Below are positions 8,552-17,545 of a stretch of 64,000 nt of DNA, piece after piece; position 1 is the first letter of the stretch, and the number at the start of each line of letters is the position of its first letter. The notes under the pieces are model-generated. The model was not told where the DNA came from. It worked only from the letters and a program-made list of their open reading frames with translations, and did not search any database. The DNA is from Streptomyces sp. A1136 (GTDB lineage Bacteria > Actinomycetota > Actinomycetes > Streptomycetales > Streptomycetaceae): the NCBI RefSeq assembly GCF_004795055.1, contig NZ_SSBJ01000035.1:1-64000 (forward strand), in the 5' to 3' direction. The position numbers were made by a program, and so were the translations under genes.

Positions 8552-10305
8552 GCTGACTGCTCCATGCTGTCGTTGACGGTGTCGGTGCCATGGGGGGACC
8601 GCTGTACGGACGGGAAGTCCGCGGAGTCGGTGGGGGTGACGACCAGGACCCGCTTCTCGGTCGCCGAGAGCCGTACGACGAGGTGGCGCCGCCAGTTCGC
8701 GTCGTCGCGGTCGGGGTGGTCCTCGCGCCAGTGGCAGCCCCGGGTCTCCTCGCGCCGCCGCGCGGCGGCGACCAGGACCCGGGCCACGCACAGCAGGTTG
8801 GTGGCCTCCCAGGTGTCGACGCCCGGTTCGGCGGTCTTCCCGTGCGCCTCCAGGTCGCCCAGCGCGGAGGCGTACAGGTCTTCCAGCGCGGCGGCGGCAC
8901 CGGCGAGGGAGTCGGCGGAGCGCAGGACGCCCGCGCCCTCCGTCATGATGCGCTGGACCTCGTAGCGCGCCCCGGCGGGCTGGAGGGGGCCGGTGGAGGG
9001 GACGGGGACGACCGGGCCGCCCACGGCCGACGGGTGGGCGACGATGTCCTCGGCGATGCGCTCGGCGAAGACCAGGCCCTCCAGCAGGGAGTTGGAGGCC
9101 AGCCGGTTCGCGCCGTGCACACCGGTGCAGGCGACCTCGCCGCAGGCGTACAGGCCCGGGACGGTGGTGCGGCCGTGCAGGTCGGTGCGCACTCCGCCGG
9201 ACGCGTAGTGGGCGGCGGGCGCGACCGGGATCGGCTCGGTGACCGGGTCGATGCCATGGGCCCGGCAGGCGGCGAGGATGGTGGGAAAGCGCTGCTCCCA
9301 CATCTCGGCGCCGAAGTGCCGGGCGTCCAGGTACATGTGGGCGGTGCCCTGCTCCTGCATGCGGCGCGTGATGCCCTTGGCGACGATGTCGCGCGGTGCG
9401 AGCTCCGCCAACTCGTGCTGCCCCACCATGAAGCGCACCCCGTCGGCGTCGACGAGGTGGGCGCCCTCACCGCGGACGGCCTCCGACACCAGCGGCTGCT
9501 GGCCCTCGGCGTCCGGACCGAGGAACAGCACCGTCGGGTGGAACTGCACGAACTCCAGGTCGGAGACCTCCGCGCCGGCGCGCAGCGCGAGGGCCACACC
9601 GTCACCCGTGGAGACGGACGGGTTGGTGGTCGCGGAGAAGACCTGGCCCATGCCGCCGGTCGCGAGGATCACGGCCGGGGCGTGGACTGCGCCGACGCCG
9701 TCGTGCTGGCCCTCGCCCATGACGTGCAGGGTGACGCCGGCGGTACGGCCTTCGGCGTCCTGGAGGAGGTCCAGTACGAGCGCGTTCTCGACGGTACGGA
9801 TGCCGGCCGCGTGGACGGCCTCGACCAGGGCCCGGGAGATCTCCGCGCCCGTCGCGTCGCCGCCCGCGTGCGCGATGCGGCGGCGGTGGTGGCCGCCCTC
9901 CCGGGTCAGCTCGATCTCGCCCGTCTCGGCGGAGGTGTCGAAGACGGCGCCGGTCTCGATGAGGCGGCGTACGGCGTCGGGGCCCTCGGTGACCAGCAGC
10001 CGTACGGCGGCCTCGTCGCACAGGCCCGCGCCGGCCACCAGGGTGTCGTCCAGGTGCTGCTCGGGGGTGTCGCCCTCGCCGAGGGCGGCCGCGATGCCGC
10101 CCTGCGCCCAGCGGGTGGAGCCGTCGTCGAGCCGGGCCTTGGTGACCACGACCGTACGGCGGCCGGCGGCGGCGCAGCGCAGCGCCACCGTCAGGCCCGC
10201 CACGCCCGAGCCGACGACCACGACGTCGGCGTCGACGGCCCAGCCGGGGGCGGGGGCGTGCAGCCGTATGCCGGTGCCGGCGGTGCCTGTGCCTGGGGTG
10301 CTCAC
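8548..10305 (-). CDS. nadB: L-aspartate oxidase
   Basis: FAD flavoprotein oxidising L-aspartate to iminoaspartate, first step of de novo NAD synthesis. The 585-aa protein opens with a dinucleotide-binding loop (VVVVGSGVAGLTVALR), then DDGSTRWAQGGIAAALG, HHRRRIAHAGGDATG, the succinate-dehydrogenase-like FAD domain, a capping domain, and GGVRTDLHGRTTVPGLYACGE / GANRLASNSLLEGLVF. The C-terminal helical domain (YEVQRIMTEGAGVLR) is complete. The GTG at 10305 overlaps the panC stop (GTGA). nadA is not in this window, so the quinolinate synthase partner must be elsewhere. Confidence 0.96.
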   Translation of the reverse strand: MSTPGTGTAGTGIRLHAPAPGWAVDADVVVVGSGVAGLTVALRCAAAGRRTVVVTKARLDDGSTRWAQGGIAAALGEGDTPEQHLDDTLVAGAGLCDEAAVRLLVTEGPDAVRRLIETGAVFDTSAETGEIELTREGGHHRRRIAHAGGDATGAEISRALVEAVHAAGIRTVENALVLDLLQDAEGRTAGVTLHVMGEGQHDGVGAVHAPAVILATGGMGQVFSATTNPSVSTGDGVALALRAGAEVSDLEFVQFHPTVLFLGPDAEGQQPLVSEAVRGEGAHLVDADGVRFMVGQHELAELAPRDIVAKGITRRMQEQGTAHMYLDARHFGAEMWEQRFPTILAACRAHGIDPVTEPIPVAPAAHYASGGVRTDLHGRTTVPGLYACGEVACTGVHGANRLASNSLLEGLVFAERIAEDIVAHPSAVGGPVVPVPSTGPLQPAGARYEVQRIMTEGAGVLRSADSLAGAAAALEDLYASALGDLEAHGKTAEPGVDTWEATNLLCVARVLVAAARRREETRGCHWREDHPDRDDANWRRHLVVRLSATEKRVLVVTPTDSADFPSVQRSPHGTDTVNDSMEQSA

Positions 10306-11312
10306 GTGTGTGCTCCGAACTCCAATGGGATGTTGTCGATCAGCCGGGTCGTGCCCACCTTCGCGGCGACGGCCAGGACGGCCTGACCGGTGAAGTCGGG
10401 GCCGACCTCGGTGAAGTCCTGCGGGTCCACCAGCGCCAGGTAGTCCAGGACCAGCGGCGGCTCCTGGCGGCCCGCCTCCTCCAGGACGTGCAGGGCGGCC
10501 GCCCGGACGGCGTCGGGCAGGCCGGCTCCGGCGGCGGAGACCGCCACCGAGACGGCGTGCGCGTCCGCCGAGGCGCGGATCTCGCCGAGCCGGGCCAGGG
10601 CGGTGGCCCGCTGGTCGCTGGCCGGGGAGGCGACGGCGCGGGCGCGCAGCGCCGCCTGCGCGGCGAGCCGGTCCCGGCCGGCGAACAGGGCGCGGGACAG
10701 GGCCAGGGCGGTACGGCGCTCGGCGGCGGAGAGGTAGCGGTTGCGGGAGGACAGGGCCAGGCCGTCCTCCTCGCGGACGGTGGGCACGCCCACCACGTCG
10801 ACCGCGAAGTTGAGGTCGGTGACCATCCGGCGGATCATGGCCAGCTGCTGCGCGTCCTTCTGGCCGAAGAGGGCCAGATCGGGGCGGGTGAGGTGGAGCA
10901 GCTTGGCGACGACGGTGAGCATGCCGTCGAAGTGGCCGGGGCGGGTGGCCCCTTCGAGGCGGCCGCCCATGGGGCCGGCGCTGATCCGCACCTGCGGGTC
11001 GCCGCCGGGGTAGACCTCGTCGACCGCCGGGGCGAACACGGCGTCCGCGCCCGCCGCCCGGGCGATCTCCAGGTCGGCGTCGAGGGTGCGGGGGTAGCGG
11101 TCGAGGTCCTCGTTCGCCCCGAACTGGAGGGGGTTGACGAAGACGGTGACCACGACCTGGCCGGTGGGGCCGGCCAGTTCCCGGGCCGTACGGACCAAGG
11201 TGGCGTGGCCGTCGTGCAGGGCCCCCATGGTCATGACGACGGCTCGGCGGCCGGTGCGCGGAAGGCGGTGCAGCGCGTCGGCGGTGTTCAGCAGCAGCGG
11301 GTGCTCGGTCAT
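10302..11312 (-). CDS. panC: Pantothenate synthetase (pantoate-beta-alanine ligase)
   Basis: Condenses pantoate and beta-alanine with ATP hydrolysis to AMP, giving pantothenate. The 336-aa protein has the ATP-binding MGALHDGHATLVR (HIGH-like), VVTVFVNPLQFG, the substrate loop with EDLDRYPRTL, VFGQKDAQQL in the form LFGQKDAQQLAMIRRMV, and SSRNRYLS. It is longer than E. coli PanC (283 aa) by a Ser/Ala-rich insert around residues 225-245. The start codon overlaps the upstream DUF2520 gene (ATGA) and the stop overlaps nadB, so the five-gene operon is tightly coupled. Confidence 0.96.
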   Translation of the reverse strand: MTEHPLLLNTADALHRLPRTGRRAVVMTMGALHDGHATLVRTARELAGPTGQVVVTVFVNPLQFGANEDLDRYPRTLDADLEIARAAGADAVFAPAVDEVYPGGDPQVRISAGPMGGRLEGATRPGHFDGMLTVVAKLLHLTRPDLALFGQKDAQQLAMIRRMVTDLNFAVDVVGVPTVREEDGLALSSRNRYLSAAERRTALALSRALFAGRDRLAAQAALRARAVASPASDQRATALARLGEIRASADAHAVSVAVSAAGAGLPDAVRAAALHVLEEAGRQEPPLVLDYLALVDPQDFTEVGPDFTGQAVLAVAAKVGTTRLIDNIPLEFGAHT

Positions 11313-12367
11313 CGGCCGTCGCCCTCGGGGTCGGTTTCGGTGTCGTCGTCGGTTTCGGTTTCCGGGTCGAGGTCGGGATCGGGACCGGTTCGCGGGCCGG
11401 GCGCCGGGCCGGCGCCGGGGCGGGCGTCCGTCTCGGTCCCCAGGCGGGCTTCGGTCTCGGTCCCGGCGAGGGCGCCGAGCAGGTCCTCGGCGAGCTCCGC
11501 CTTCAGCAGACCGTGCGAGAGGGCGCGGTCGGCGGTGGTGCGGGCCATGGCGAGGTAGCCGGGGACTGCGGCGGGGGCGTGCCTGCGCAGCTCCGCGAGG
11601 TGCGCGGCGACCGTACCGGCGTCGCCTCGGGCGACCGGGCCGGTGAGGGCGGAGTCACCGGAGCGCAGGGCGTTGTCGAGCGCCGCGCCCAGGAGCGGGC
11701 CGAGCATCCGGTCGGGGTGCTCCACACCGGCCTTCCCCAGCAGCTCCATCGCCTGGGCGACCAGGGTGACCAGGTGGTTCGCGCCGAGGGCGAGGGCGGC
11801 GTGGTAGAGCGGACGGTTCTCCTCCGCGATCCACTCCGGTTCCCCGCCCATCTCGATGACCAGGGCCTCGGCGGCGAGCCGCAACTCCTCGGGGGCGGTC
11901 ACGCCGAAGGAGCAACCCGCCAGGCGCTGTACGTCGACCTCGGTACCGGTGAAGGTCATCGCGGGGTGCAGGGCCAGGGGGAGGGCGCCGGCGCGGCGGG
12001 CGGGGTCCAGCACGGCGGTCCCGTAGCGCCCGGAGGTGTGGACGAGGAGCTGACCGGGGCGGATCGCGCCCGTCTCGGCGAGGCCTTCCACGAGGGCGGG
12101 CAGGGCGTCGTCCGGGACGGTGAGGAGCACCAGGTCGGCGTGTTCGAGGACCTGCTCGGCGGGGACGAGCGGCACGTCCGGGAGCATCCGTGCGGCCCGG
12201 CGGCGGGAGGCGTCGGAGACACCGGAGACGGCGACGGGACGGTGTCCGGCCTGCTGGAGGGCGCGGGCCAGCGCGGGGCCGACGCGGCCGGCGCCGACGA
12301 CGCCCACGGCGAGCCGGGCAGGGCGGTCGGACGGATCCCGGGGCTCCGTCTGATGGGGTGCGTTCAC
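11309..12367 (-). CDS. Rossmann-like / DUF2520 dehydrogenase-type protein
   Basis: The 352-aa protein has an N-terminal NAD(P)-binding fold (LAVGVVGAGRVGPALARAL, residues 19-37) and a C-terminal helical DUF2520 domain (LHPAMTFTG, GCSFGVTA, AEENRPLYHAALALGANHLVTL), the architecture of ketopantoate-reductase and F420-dependent oxidoreductase relatives. It is first in the pantothenate/NAD operon and overlaps panC, so ketopantoate reduction to pantoate is the natural guess; I recall that the Francisella enzyme PanG is of this general type, but the match is not proved. The last 50 residues are an acidic, repetitive tail (repeated TETE and PDPD). The GTG at 12367 follows GGAAGG. Confidence 0.85.
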   Translation of the reverse strand: MNAPHQTEPRDPSDRPARLAVGVVGAGRVGPALARALQQAGHRPVAVSGVSDASRRRAARMLPDVPLVPAEQVLEHADLVLLTVPDDALPALVEGLAETGAIRPGQLLVHTSGRYGTAVLDPARRAGALPLALHPAMTFTGTEVDVQRLAGCSFGVTAPEELRLAAEALVIEMGGEPEWIAEENRPLYHAALALGANHLVTLVAQAMELLGKAGVEHPDRMLGPLLGAALDNALRSGDSALTGPVARGDAGTVAAHLAELRRHAPAAVPGYLAMARTTADRALSHGLLKAELAEDLLGALAGTETEARLGTETDARPGAGPAPGPRTGPDPDLDPETETDDDTETDPEGDGR

Positions 12368-12476
12368 GCGGGGAAAGCCTTCCGTTCCAGTCCGCGGGGG
12401 GTACCGGACGATACGCCGCCATGCTAGCCCCTGGGCGTGTCGGCCGGTCCGACGGCGGCCGGGCGATGATCAGGGC

Positions 12477-13601
12477 ATGACGGATGACGAGGAGCGGACG
12501 AAGCGGCTGGTGGCGGCGTGGCGGGGGGCCGACCGGGTCCTGGCCCGGAGCCTGCTGGAGCCGACGCTGGGCGAACTGCTGGCGACCCTGCCGGGACTGG
12601 CGGAGAGCGACCCGGACGAGGGCGTCGACGTGTACGGCGACGGGGTCGTGGCCCGGTTGGAGCGGCGTATCGCGGAGCTGCTGGGCATGGAGGACGCGGC
12701 GTTCTTCCCGAGCGGGACGATGGCGCAGCAGGTCGCGCTGCGGTGCTGGGCGGGGCGGACCGGGAACCCGGTGGTGGCCCTGCACCCGATGGGCCACCCG
12801 GAGCTGTGGGAGGACGGCGCGCTGTCGGTGGTGTCGGGACTGCGGACGGTGTACCCGACGCGGGAGGCGCGGCAGCCGACGGCGCGGGAGGTCACTGAGC
12901 TGCCCGAACCCTTCGGCACTCTGATGCTGGAGCTGCCGCTGCGGGAGGCGGGCTTCCTGCTGCCGAGCTGGGAGGAGCTCGTCGCGCTGGTGGAGGCGGG
13001 GCGGGAGCGGGACGCGGTGGTGCACTTCGACGGGGCGCGGCTGTGGGAGTCCACCGTGCACTTCGGGCGTCCCCTGTCGGAGATCGCGGGGCTGGCCGAC
13101 TCGGTGTACGTGTCCCTGTACAAGTCGCTCGGGGGGCTGAGCGGGGCCGCGTTGGCGGGTTCCGCCTCCCTGATCGCCGAGGCCAGGGTGTGGCGGCACC
13201 GGTACGGGGGCCAGATCTTCCGGCAGTTCCCGCAGGCCCTGTCGGGGCTGGCCGGACTGGAGCGGGTGCTGCCGGAACTGCCGTCGTACGTGGCCCGGGC
13301 GCGGGAGGTGGCGGCGGCGCTCGGGGAGGGCTTCGCGGAGGCGGGGGTGCCGTGGTTCCGGGTGCACCCGGAGGTGCCGCACACACACCAGTTCCAGGTG
13401 TGGCTGCCGTACGAGGCGGACCGGCTGACGGACGCGGGTCTGCGGCAGGCGGAGGAGACGGGCCGCGTCCTGTTCCGCCGCTGGTCCCCCGGCGGGCCGC
13501 CGGGTGTGTCCATGACAGAACTGGAGATCACCGCCCCGGGCCTGTCCTGGACCCCGGCGGACGTCCGCGAGGCGGTGAGGGAGTTCACCGCCCGCCTGTA
13601 G
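12477..13601 (+). CDS. Threonine-aldolase-like PLP-dependent enzyme (beta-eliminating lyase family)
   Basis: 374-aa fold-type I PLP enzyme. Visible features are the N-terminal YGDGVVARLERRIAELLG, the cofactor-binding FFPSGTMAQQVALR, VVHFDGARLWES with the Asp that contacts the pyridine nitrogen, and SLYKSLGGLSGAALAG with the Schiff-base Lys. This matches L-threonine aldolases, which cleave threonine or allo-threonine to glycine and acetaldehyde, but related enzymes act on other beta-hydroxy amino acids, so the substrate is not fixed. The ATG at 12477 lies 6 nt after GATGAT and has no ribosome-binding site, so it is likely leaderless. It is divergent from the pantothenate operon and followed by a hairpin. 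Confidence 0.87.
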   Translation: MTDDEERTKRLVAAWRGADRVLARSLLEPTLGELLATLPGLAESDPDEGVDVYGDGVVARLERRIAELLGMEDAAFFPSGTMAQQVALRCWAGRTGNPVVALHPMGHPELWEDGALSVVSGLRTVYPTREARQPTAREVTELPEPFGTLMLELPLREAGFLLPSWEELVALVEAGRERDAVVHFDGARLWESTVHFGRPLSEIAGLADSVYVSLYKSLGGLSGAALAGSASLIAEARVWRHRYGGQIFRQFPQALSGLAGLERVLPELPSYVARAREVAAALGEGFAEAGVPWFRVHPEVPHTHQFQVWLPYEADRLTDAGLRQAEETGRVLFRRWSPGGPPGVSMTELEITAPGLSWTPADVREAVREFTARL

Positions 13602-13678
13602 CCCTCCCGACGGCAGGGACCCACCTCCGGGGCCGGGGCCGGCGGGGGCGGGGCGGTTACCCCTTCCCACGCCGCACC

Positions 13679-13707
13679 GGGGCCCCGCCTCCACCGTGCG
13701 GGGCCCC
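13679..13707 (+). terminator. Hairpin after the aldolase-like gene
   Basis: GGGGCCCCGC (13679-13688) pairs perfectly with GCGGGGCCCC (13698-13707) around a 9-nt loop, 77 nt past the stop codon. Confidence 0.65.
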
Positions 13708-13798
13708 TGACCGGAAACCAGCCGCGCCGGCGTGCCGACCCCGGGCCCCCGCCGCACCCCATGCCGGCGCCGCAGCCGGGGGCCGGCCCCGGGCCCCG

Positions 13799-14495
13799 CG
13801 CCTCAAACGCCGGCGAGGCTGAACCGGCCCGCCCCGGCCACGTAGCCGGCCACGTAGCCGGACCGCACGAGACCCGGGCGGAGCCCAAGCCGGCCCCACC
13901 GGCACCTGAGACGCAGGCCCGGCCGGAGCCCACCCCAGCCGCGCCGGCGCTTGAGGCGCGGGCCCGGCCGGAGTCCACCCCAGCCGCGCCGGCGTGCGAG
14001 GCGCGGACCAGGGCGGAGACCAGCACTCCAACCCCCGCCACGAAGCCGGCCCACGCCCCATCCGCAGGCGAGATCCGGACGGAGCCCTATCCAGCCCCGC
14101 CGGCGCTTGAGGCGCGCGCCCGGGCGGAGCCGGCACTCCAACCCCCGCCGACGCTTGAGGCGCAGGCCCAGCCGAAGGTCACCCCCGCCTCGCCGCGTGC
14201 GCCCGGCCGGAGCCCGGAACATCAACCCCGCCGACGCTTGGGGCGCAGCCCTGGCCGGAGGCCGGGACTCCGCCCCCGCCACGAAGCCGACCCACGGCCC
14301 AGCCGCAGGCGCGATTCGGGCAGAGCCCAATTCAGCCCCGCCGCCGCTTGAGGCGTAGGCCCGGGCAGAGCCCAATCCAGCCCCGCCGGCGTTTGAGGCG
14401 CAGGCCCGGGCGGAGACCGGCACTCCAGCCCCGCCGCCGCTTGAGGCGTAGCCCCGGCCGGAGCCCACCCCAGCCCCGCCGGCGCTTGAGGCGCG
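13799..14495. repeat. Tandem array of a degenerate CAGCCCCGCCGGCGCTTGAG element
   Basis: About a dozen copies of a 23-25-nt element occupy this gap, best seen starting at 13936, 14092, 14140, 14223, 14333, 14378, 14426 and 14471, with degenerate copies near 13892, 13981 and 14181. Most neighbours start 41-51 nt apart (two gaps are about 60 nt), separated by a GGCCCGGGCGGAGCC-like linker. One copy at 13799-13821 is inverted. A different unit containing CCACGAAGCCG and CCGCAGGCG occurs at about 14032 and again about 240 nt later, suggesting a second-order duplication. The array gives false open frames on both strands (repeated RLKRRRGW). Single copies of such elements are frequent between Streptomyces genes in my recollection; dense arrays are less usual. 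Confidence 0.85.
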
Positions 14496-14583
14496 GGCCC
14501 GGTCGGACGCCGGGGCTTTGGGGGGGTCGCTCGGACGGATCGGTGCGGGGGACGGGGCGGCGGGCGGCCCCGAGAATGGGGCG

Positions 14584-15708
14584 ATGAGCGTCACCATCGA
14601 CATCGCCGGGCTCCCCGCGGAGCGCATCCGTTTCGCGCCCTCCCCCCTCGCGGAGCTTTGCATGGCCCTGCACGCGCTCTCCCAGCCCGCCCATCACCCC
14701 CACCTCGCCTCCTGGGCCTCCACCACCGCCGCCGCCCTCGACCCCTGCCTCGCCGACCGGCTCCTGGAAGCCGACTTCCTCTGGCGCAGCTCCTTCTCCG
14801 ACATCTTCATGCCCTTCGCCGGAATTCCCGGCGGCTCCGGCCTGCCCGCCGCGACCCTGCCCGAGGAACTCGACGTACTCGACGGCCTCGACGACGAGCG
14901 CTTCGTGACGGCGGCCCTCGAACACTGCCGGCTCGCGCTCTACGACGAGGGCGGCGCTCCCTCCCCCCTCAAGGACCCGGCCTCCCGCGCCAGGGTCCTG
15001 GAGGCCGCCGCCGCCCGCGGACCGGCGCAGTCGCGGTTCGCGCTGCGGCTGCTGGACGACACCACCGCCGTCCGCGTCCGGCTGCGCCGCCTCCTGGAGG
15101 ACTGTGACGAGGCGTTCTTCGCGGAGGCCTGGCGGCGGATCGGCCCCCAGCAGGCCGCCGACGCCCGGCACAAGACCGAGGTGCTGCGCCACAAGGGGCT
15201 GGCCGCCGCGCTCCGGGAGGTCTCGACGGCGCTCGACGTGGACGCGGCGGGGACCACCATCACCGCCGACAAGATGGTGGACGGCGCCACCACCGCCACC
15301 GACCCCCGGGTCGGCGCGGGCCTGGTCTTCGTCCCCACCAACTTCGGCCGGCCCCACCTGATGGTCCTGCACGCCCCCTGCTGGCGTCCGGTGATCCACT
15401 ACCCCCTCGGTTCGCCGGAACCGGCCTCCGTCCCCGGTTCGGTGGAGCTGCTCCGACTCCGCATGGACGCCCTCGCGCACCCGATGCGGATGCAGTTGTG
15501 CCGCAGCCTGGCCAGGGCCCCGCACACCACCGGCGAGTTGGCGACCGTCTGTGGCATATCCGCCCCCGAGGTCTCCCGCCACCTCGCCGCGCTGAAGAGG
15601 GCCGGGCTTCTGCACACCCGCCGCCAAGGGCGTTACGTACAGCACCAGTTGGATCTCCCGGCGGTGGCCCGCATCGGCTCGGACCTCATCGAGGGCCTCC
15701 TGCGCTGA
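14584..15708 (+). CDS. ArsR/SmtB-type winged-helix regulator with long DUF5937-like N-terminus
   Basis: The 374-aa protein carries a winged helix at the C-terminus (about residues 300-370: RMDALAHPMRMQLCRSLA, TTGELATVCGISAPEVSRHLAALKRAGLL, then a GRYVQHQL wing). No metal-binding Cys pair is present, so it is not a classical metal sensor. The N-terminal 280 residues are a conserved Streptomyces sensory module (FAPSPLAELCMALHAL, GLVFVPTNFGRPHLMVLHAP) of unknown ligand. The ATG at 14584 lies 6 nt after GAGAAT, a leaderless-type start; earlier in-frame codons run into the repeat array. Targets are unknown; the aminopeptidase gene downstream is a possible one. Confidence 0.85.
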   Translation: MSVTIDIAGLPAERIRFAPSPLAELCMALHALSQPAHHPHLASWASTTAAALDPCLADRLLEADFLWRSSFSDIFMPFAGIPGGSGLPAATLPEELDVLDGLDDERFVTAALEHCRLALYDEGGAPSPLKDPASRARVLEAAAARGPAQSRFALRLLDDTTAVRVRLRRLLEDCDEAFFAEAWRRIGPQQAADARHKTEVLRHKGLAAALREVSTALDVDAAGTTITADKMVDGATTATDPRVGAGLVFVPTNFGRPHLMVLHAPCWRPVIHYPLGSPEPASVPGSVELLRLRMDALAHPMRMQLCRSLARAPHTTGELATVCGISAPEVSRHLAALKRAGLLHTRRQGRYVQHQLDLPAVARIGSDLIEGLLR

Positions 15709-15914
15709 CCCGATCGGACGGTGGCCGGAAAACGACGGCACGCACGCACCGATATCCGGATTTCACAAACCGGAAGCAGTGAAAGGTCTGGCGACGGGGC
15801 CGCTTCGCTGCTTAACGTGCGTCCACCGTCCGGCCTCCCCGCGCCCGGCCGCCTCACTCCGACCTGCCTGCCCCACCCCTGCCTGCCTGTACCCGTTGCC
15901 GTGAAAGGATCTTC

Positions 15915-17471
15915 ATGCCCTCACGCCGTATAGCCGCAGCCACCGCCGCCCTGACCGCACTCGCCCTTGCCTCCCCCCTGCTGCTCGCCGGCCCCGCCGG
16001 TGCCAGCGGCCCGCAGAGCGACGCCGCCCAGGGCGACGCGCTGGCGAGGAAGCTGGTCAAGGAGGCGACGGGCAAGGGCGCCGAGAACCATCTGAAGGTC
16101 CTCCAGTCGATCGCCGATTACAACAACGGCACCCGCGTCGCCGGTTCGAAGGGCCACGCGCAGTCCGCCCAGTACGTGGAAGCCGTGATGAAGGCGGCCG
16201 GGTACAAGGTCACGAGGAACGCCTTCGACTTCGTGTACGTCGAGACGATCGCCGAGACGCTGAAGGTGAACGGCGCCGCCCCGCGCGACGTCCCGATCAA
16301 GCTGATGACGTACACCGCGAGCGGTCCGGCCGACGGTGTCACGGCGCGGCTCGCCGTCGTCCCCGTGGACGCCGACGGCACCAACGGCTGCGAGCCGGCC
16401 GACTTCGCCGCCGGCGCCTTCACCGGACGCGTCGCGCTGGTCAAGCGTGGCGGCTGCACCTTCGCCGTCAAGCAGGCCAACGCCGCGGCGGCCGGCGCGG
16501 TCGGCGCGATCATCTACAACAACACCGAGGGCGCCCTCAACGGCACCCTGGGCGCCGCCGACGCGGGCAAGGTGCCCACGGGCGGCGTCAGCCAGGCCGA
16601 GGGCGAGAAGCTCGCCGCCGAGGCCGCGGCGGGACCGGTCGAGGTCACCCTGGACCTCCGCGAGCTGCGCGAGAACCGCACGACGTACAACGTCATCGCC
16701 GAGACGACCGGCGGCGACGAGAACAACACCGTCTTCCTCGGCGCCCACCTCGACTCGGTCGCGGCCGGACCCGGCATCAACGACAACGGCTCCGGCTCGG
16801 CCGGCATCCTCCAGGTCGCGCAGCGCCTCGCGAGCAGCCAGAAGAAGATCAAGAACAAGGTCAAGTTCGCCTGGTGGTCTGCGGAGGAGTTCGGCCTGCT
16901 CGGCTCCGAGGCGTACGTGGGCGGCCTGACCGACGCGCAGAAGAAGCAGATCCGGCTGTACCTGAACTTCGACATGATCGCCTCGCCGAACGCCGCCTAC
17001 TTCGTGTACGACGGCGACGACTCGGACAAGGTCGGCTCCGGTCCGGGGCCCGAGGGATCGGCCCAGTTGGAGAAGGGCATCACCGACTTCCTCGACGAGC
17101 GGAAGATCCCGCACGAGGGCTCGGACTTCACCGGCCGCTCGGACTACGGCCCGTTCATCGAGGCCGGGATTCCGTCCGGGGGCACGGACACGGGCGCCGA
17201 GGGCATCAAGACCGCGGCGCAGGCGGTGAAGTTCGGCGGCCAGGCGGGCGTGGCCTACGACGTGAACTACCACGGCAAGGGCGACACCATCGCCAACATC
17301 GACCGCAAGGCCCTCGACATCAACGTCGACGTCATCGCGAACGCGGTCGGCCACTACGCCTACGACCTGGCCCCGCTCGCGCGGCCGGTCGTGCCCGCGC
17401 CCGCGGGCGGCGGCGCGGGCGGCAGCGGCGGCGGCCTGCGCGAGGGCCACGACCACGGCGTGACGCGGTAG
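15915..17471 (+). CDS. Secreted M28 family zinc aminopeptidase with PA domain
   Basis: 518-aa exported peptidase that removes N-terminal residues from peptides outside the cell. A Sec signal peptide covers residues 1-30 (SRRIAAATAALTALALASPLLLAGPAGAS). A protease-associated domain follows (about 120-230, GGCTFAVKQANAAAAGAVGAIIYNN). The M28 catalytic residues are all visible: His in LGAHLDSV (about 277), Asp in GINDNGSG (about 290), Glu-Glu in WWSAEEFG (about 323), Asp in LNFDMIAS (about 352) and His in VNYHGKGD (about 451). It ends in a Gly-rich tail. The ATG has AAGGA upstream. The closest known type is the S. griseus aminopeptidase family with an added PA domain. A strong hairpin follows. 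Confidence 0.94.
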   Translation: MPSRRIAAATAALTALALASPLLLAGPAGASGPQSDAAQGDALARKLVKEATGKGAENHLKVLQSIADYNNGTRVAGSKGHAQSAQYVEAVMKAAGYKVTRNAFDFVYVETIAETLKVNGAAPRDVPIKLMTYTASGPADGVTARLAVVPVDADGTNGCEPADFAAGAFTGRVALVKRGGCTFAVKQANAAAAGAVGAIIYNNTEGALNGTLGAADAGKVPTGGVSQAEGEKLAAEAAAGPVEVTLDLRELRENRTTYNVIAETTGGDENNTVFLGAHLDSVAAGPGINDNGSGSAGILQVAQRLASSQKKIKNKVKFAWWSAEEFGLLGSEAYVGGLTDAQKKQIRLYLNFDMIASPNAAYFVYDGDDSDKVGSGPGPEGSAQLEKGITDFLDERKIPHEGSDFTGRSDYGPFIEAGIPSGGTDTGAEGIKTAAQAVKFGGQAGVAYDVNYHGKGDTIANIDRKALDINVDVIANAVGHYAYDLAPLARPVVPAPAGGGAGGSGGGLREGHDHGVTR

Positions 17472-17481
17472 CCCGGCGCCC

Positions 17482-17519
17482 CGGCCGGGGTCGGCGCCGG
17501 TTGGCGCCGACCCCGGCCG
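17482..17519 (+). terminator. Terminator between the aminopeptidase and MidA-like genes
   Basis: A perfect 17-bp GC-rich stem (17482-17498 with 17503-17519) with a GGTT loop begins 10 nt after the aminopeptidase stop. The MidA-like gene converges on it, so it probably works in both directions. Confidence 0.85.
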
Positions 17520-17545
17520 CACGGCACCGCCCCCGCCACCCGGCC

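Noticed and set aside
6584..10386. Long plus-strand frames across coaX, nadC and nadB
   Set aside because: Antisense shadows of well-supported operon genes, with repetitive Arg/Asp/Gly composition.
13936..14495. Possible CRISPR array
   Set aside because: The repeats are degenerate and spacers are not unique: they are themselves similar GGCCCGGGCGGAGCC linkers. No cas genes are near.
13803..15741. Long minus-strand frames with repeated RLKRRRGW peptides
   Set aside because: They arise from reading the 13.8-14.5 kb repeat array and the antisense of the ArsR-type gene; the repeats are equally open in other frames and no start signal or domain supports coding.
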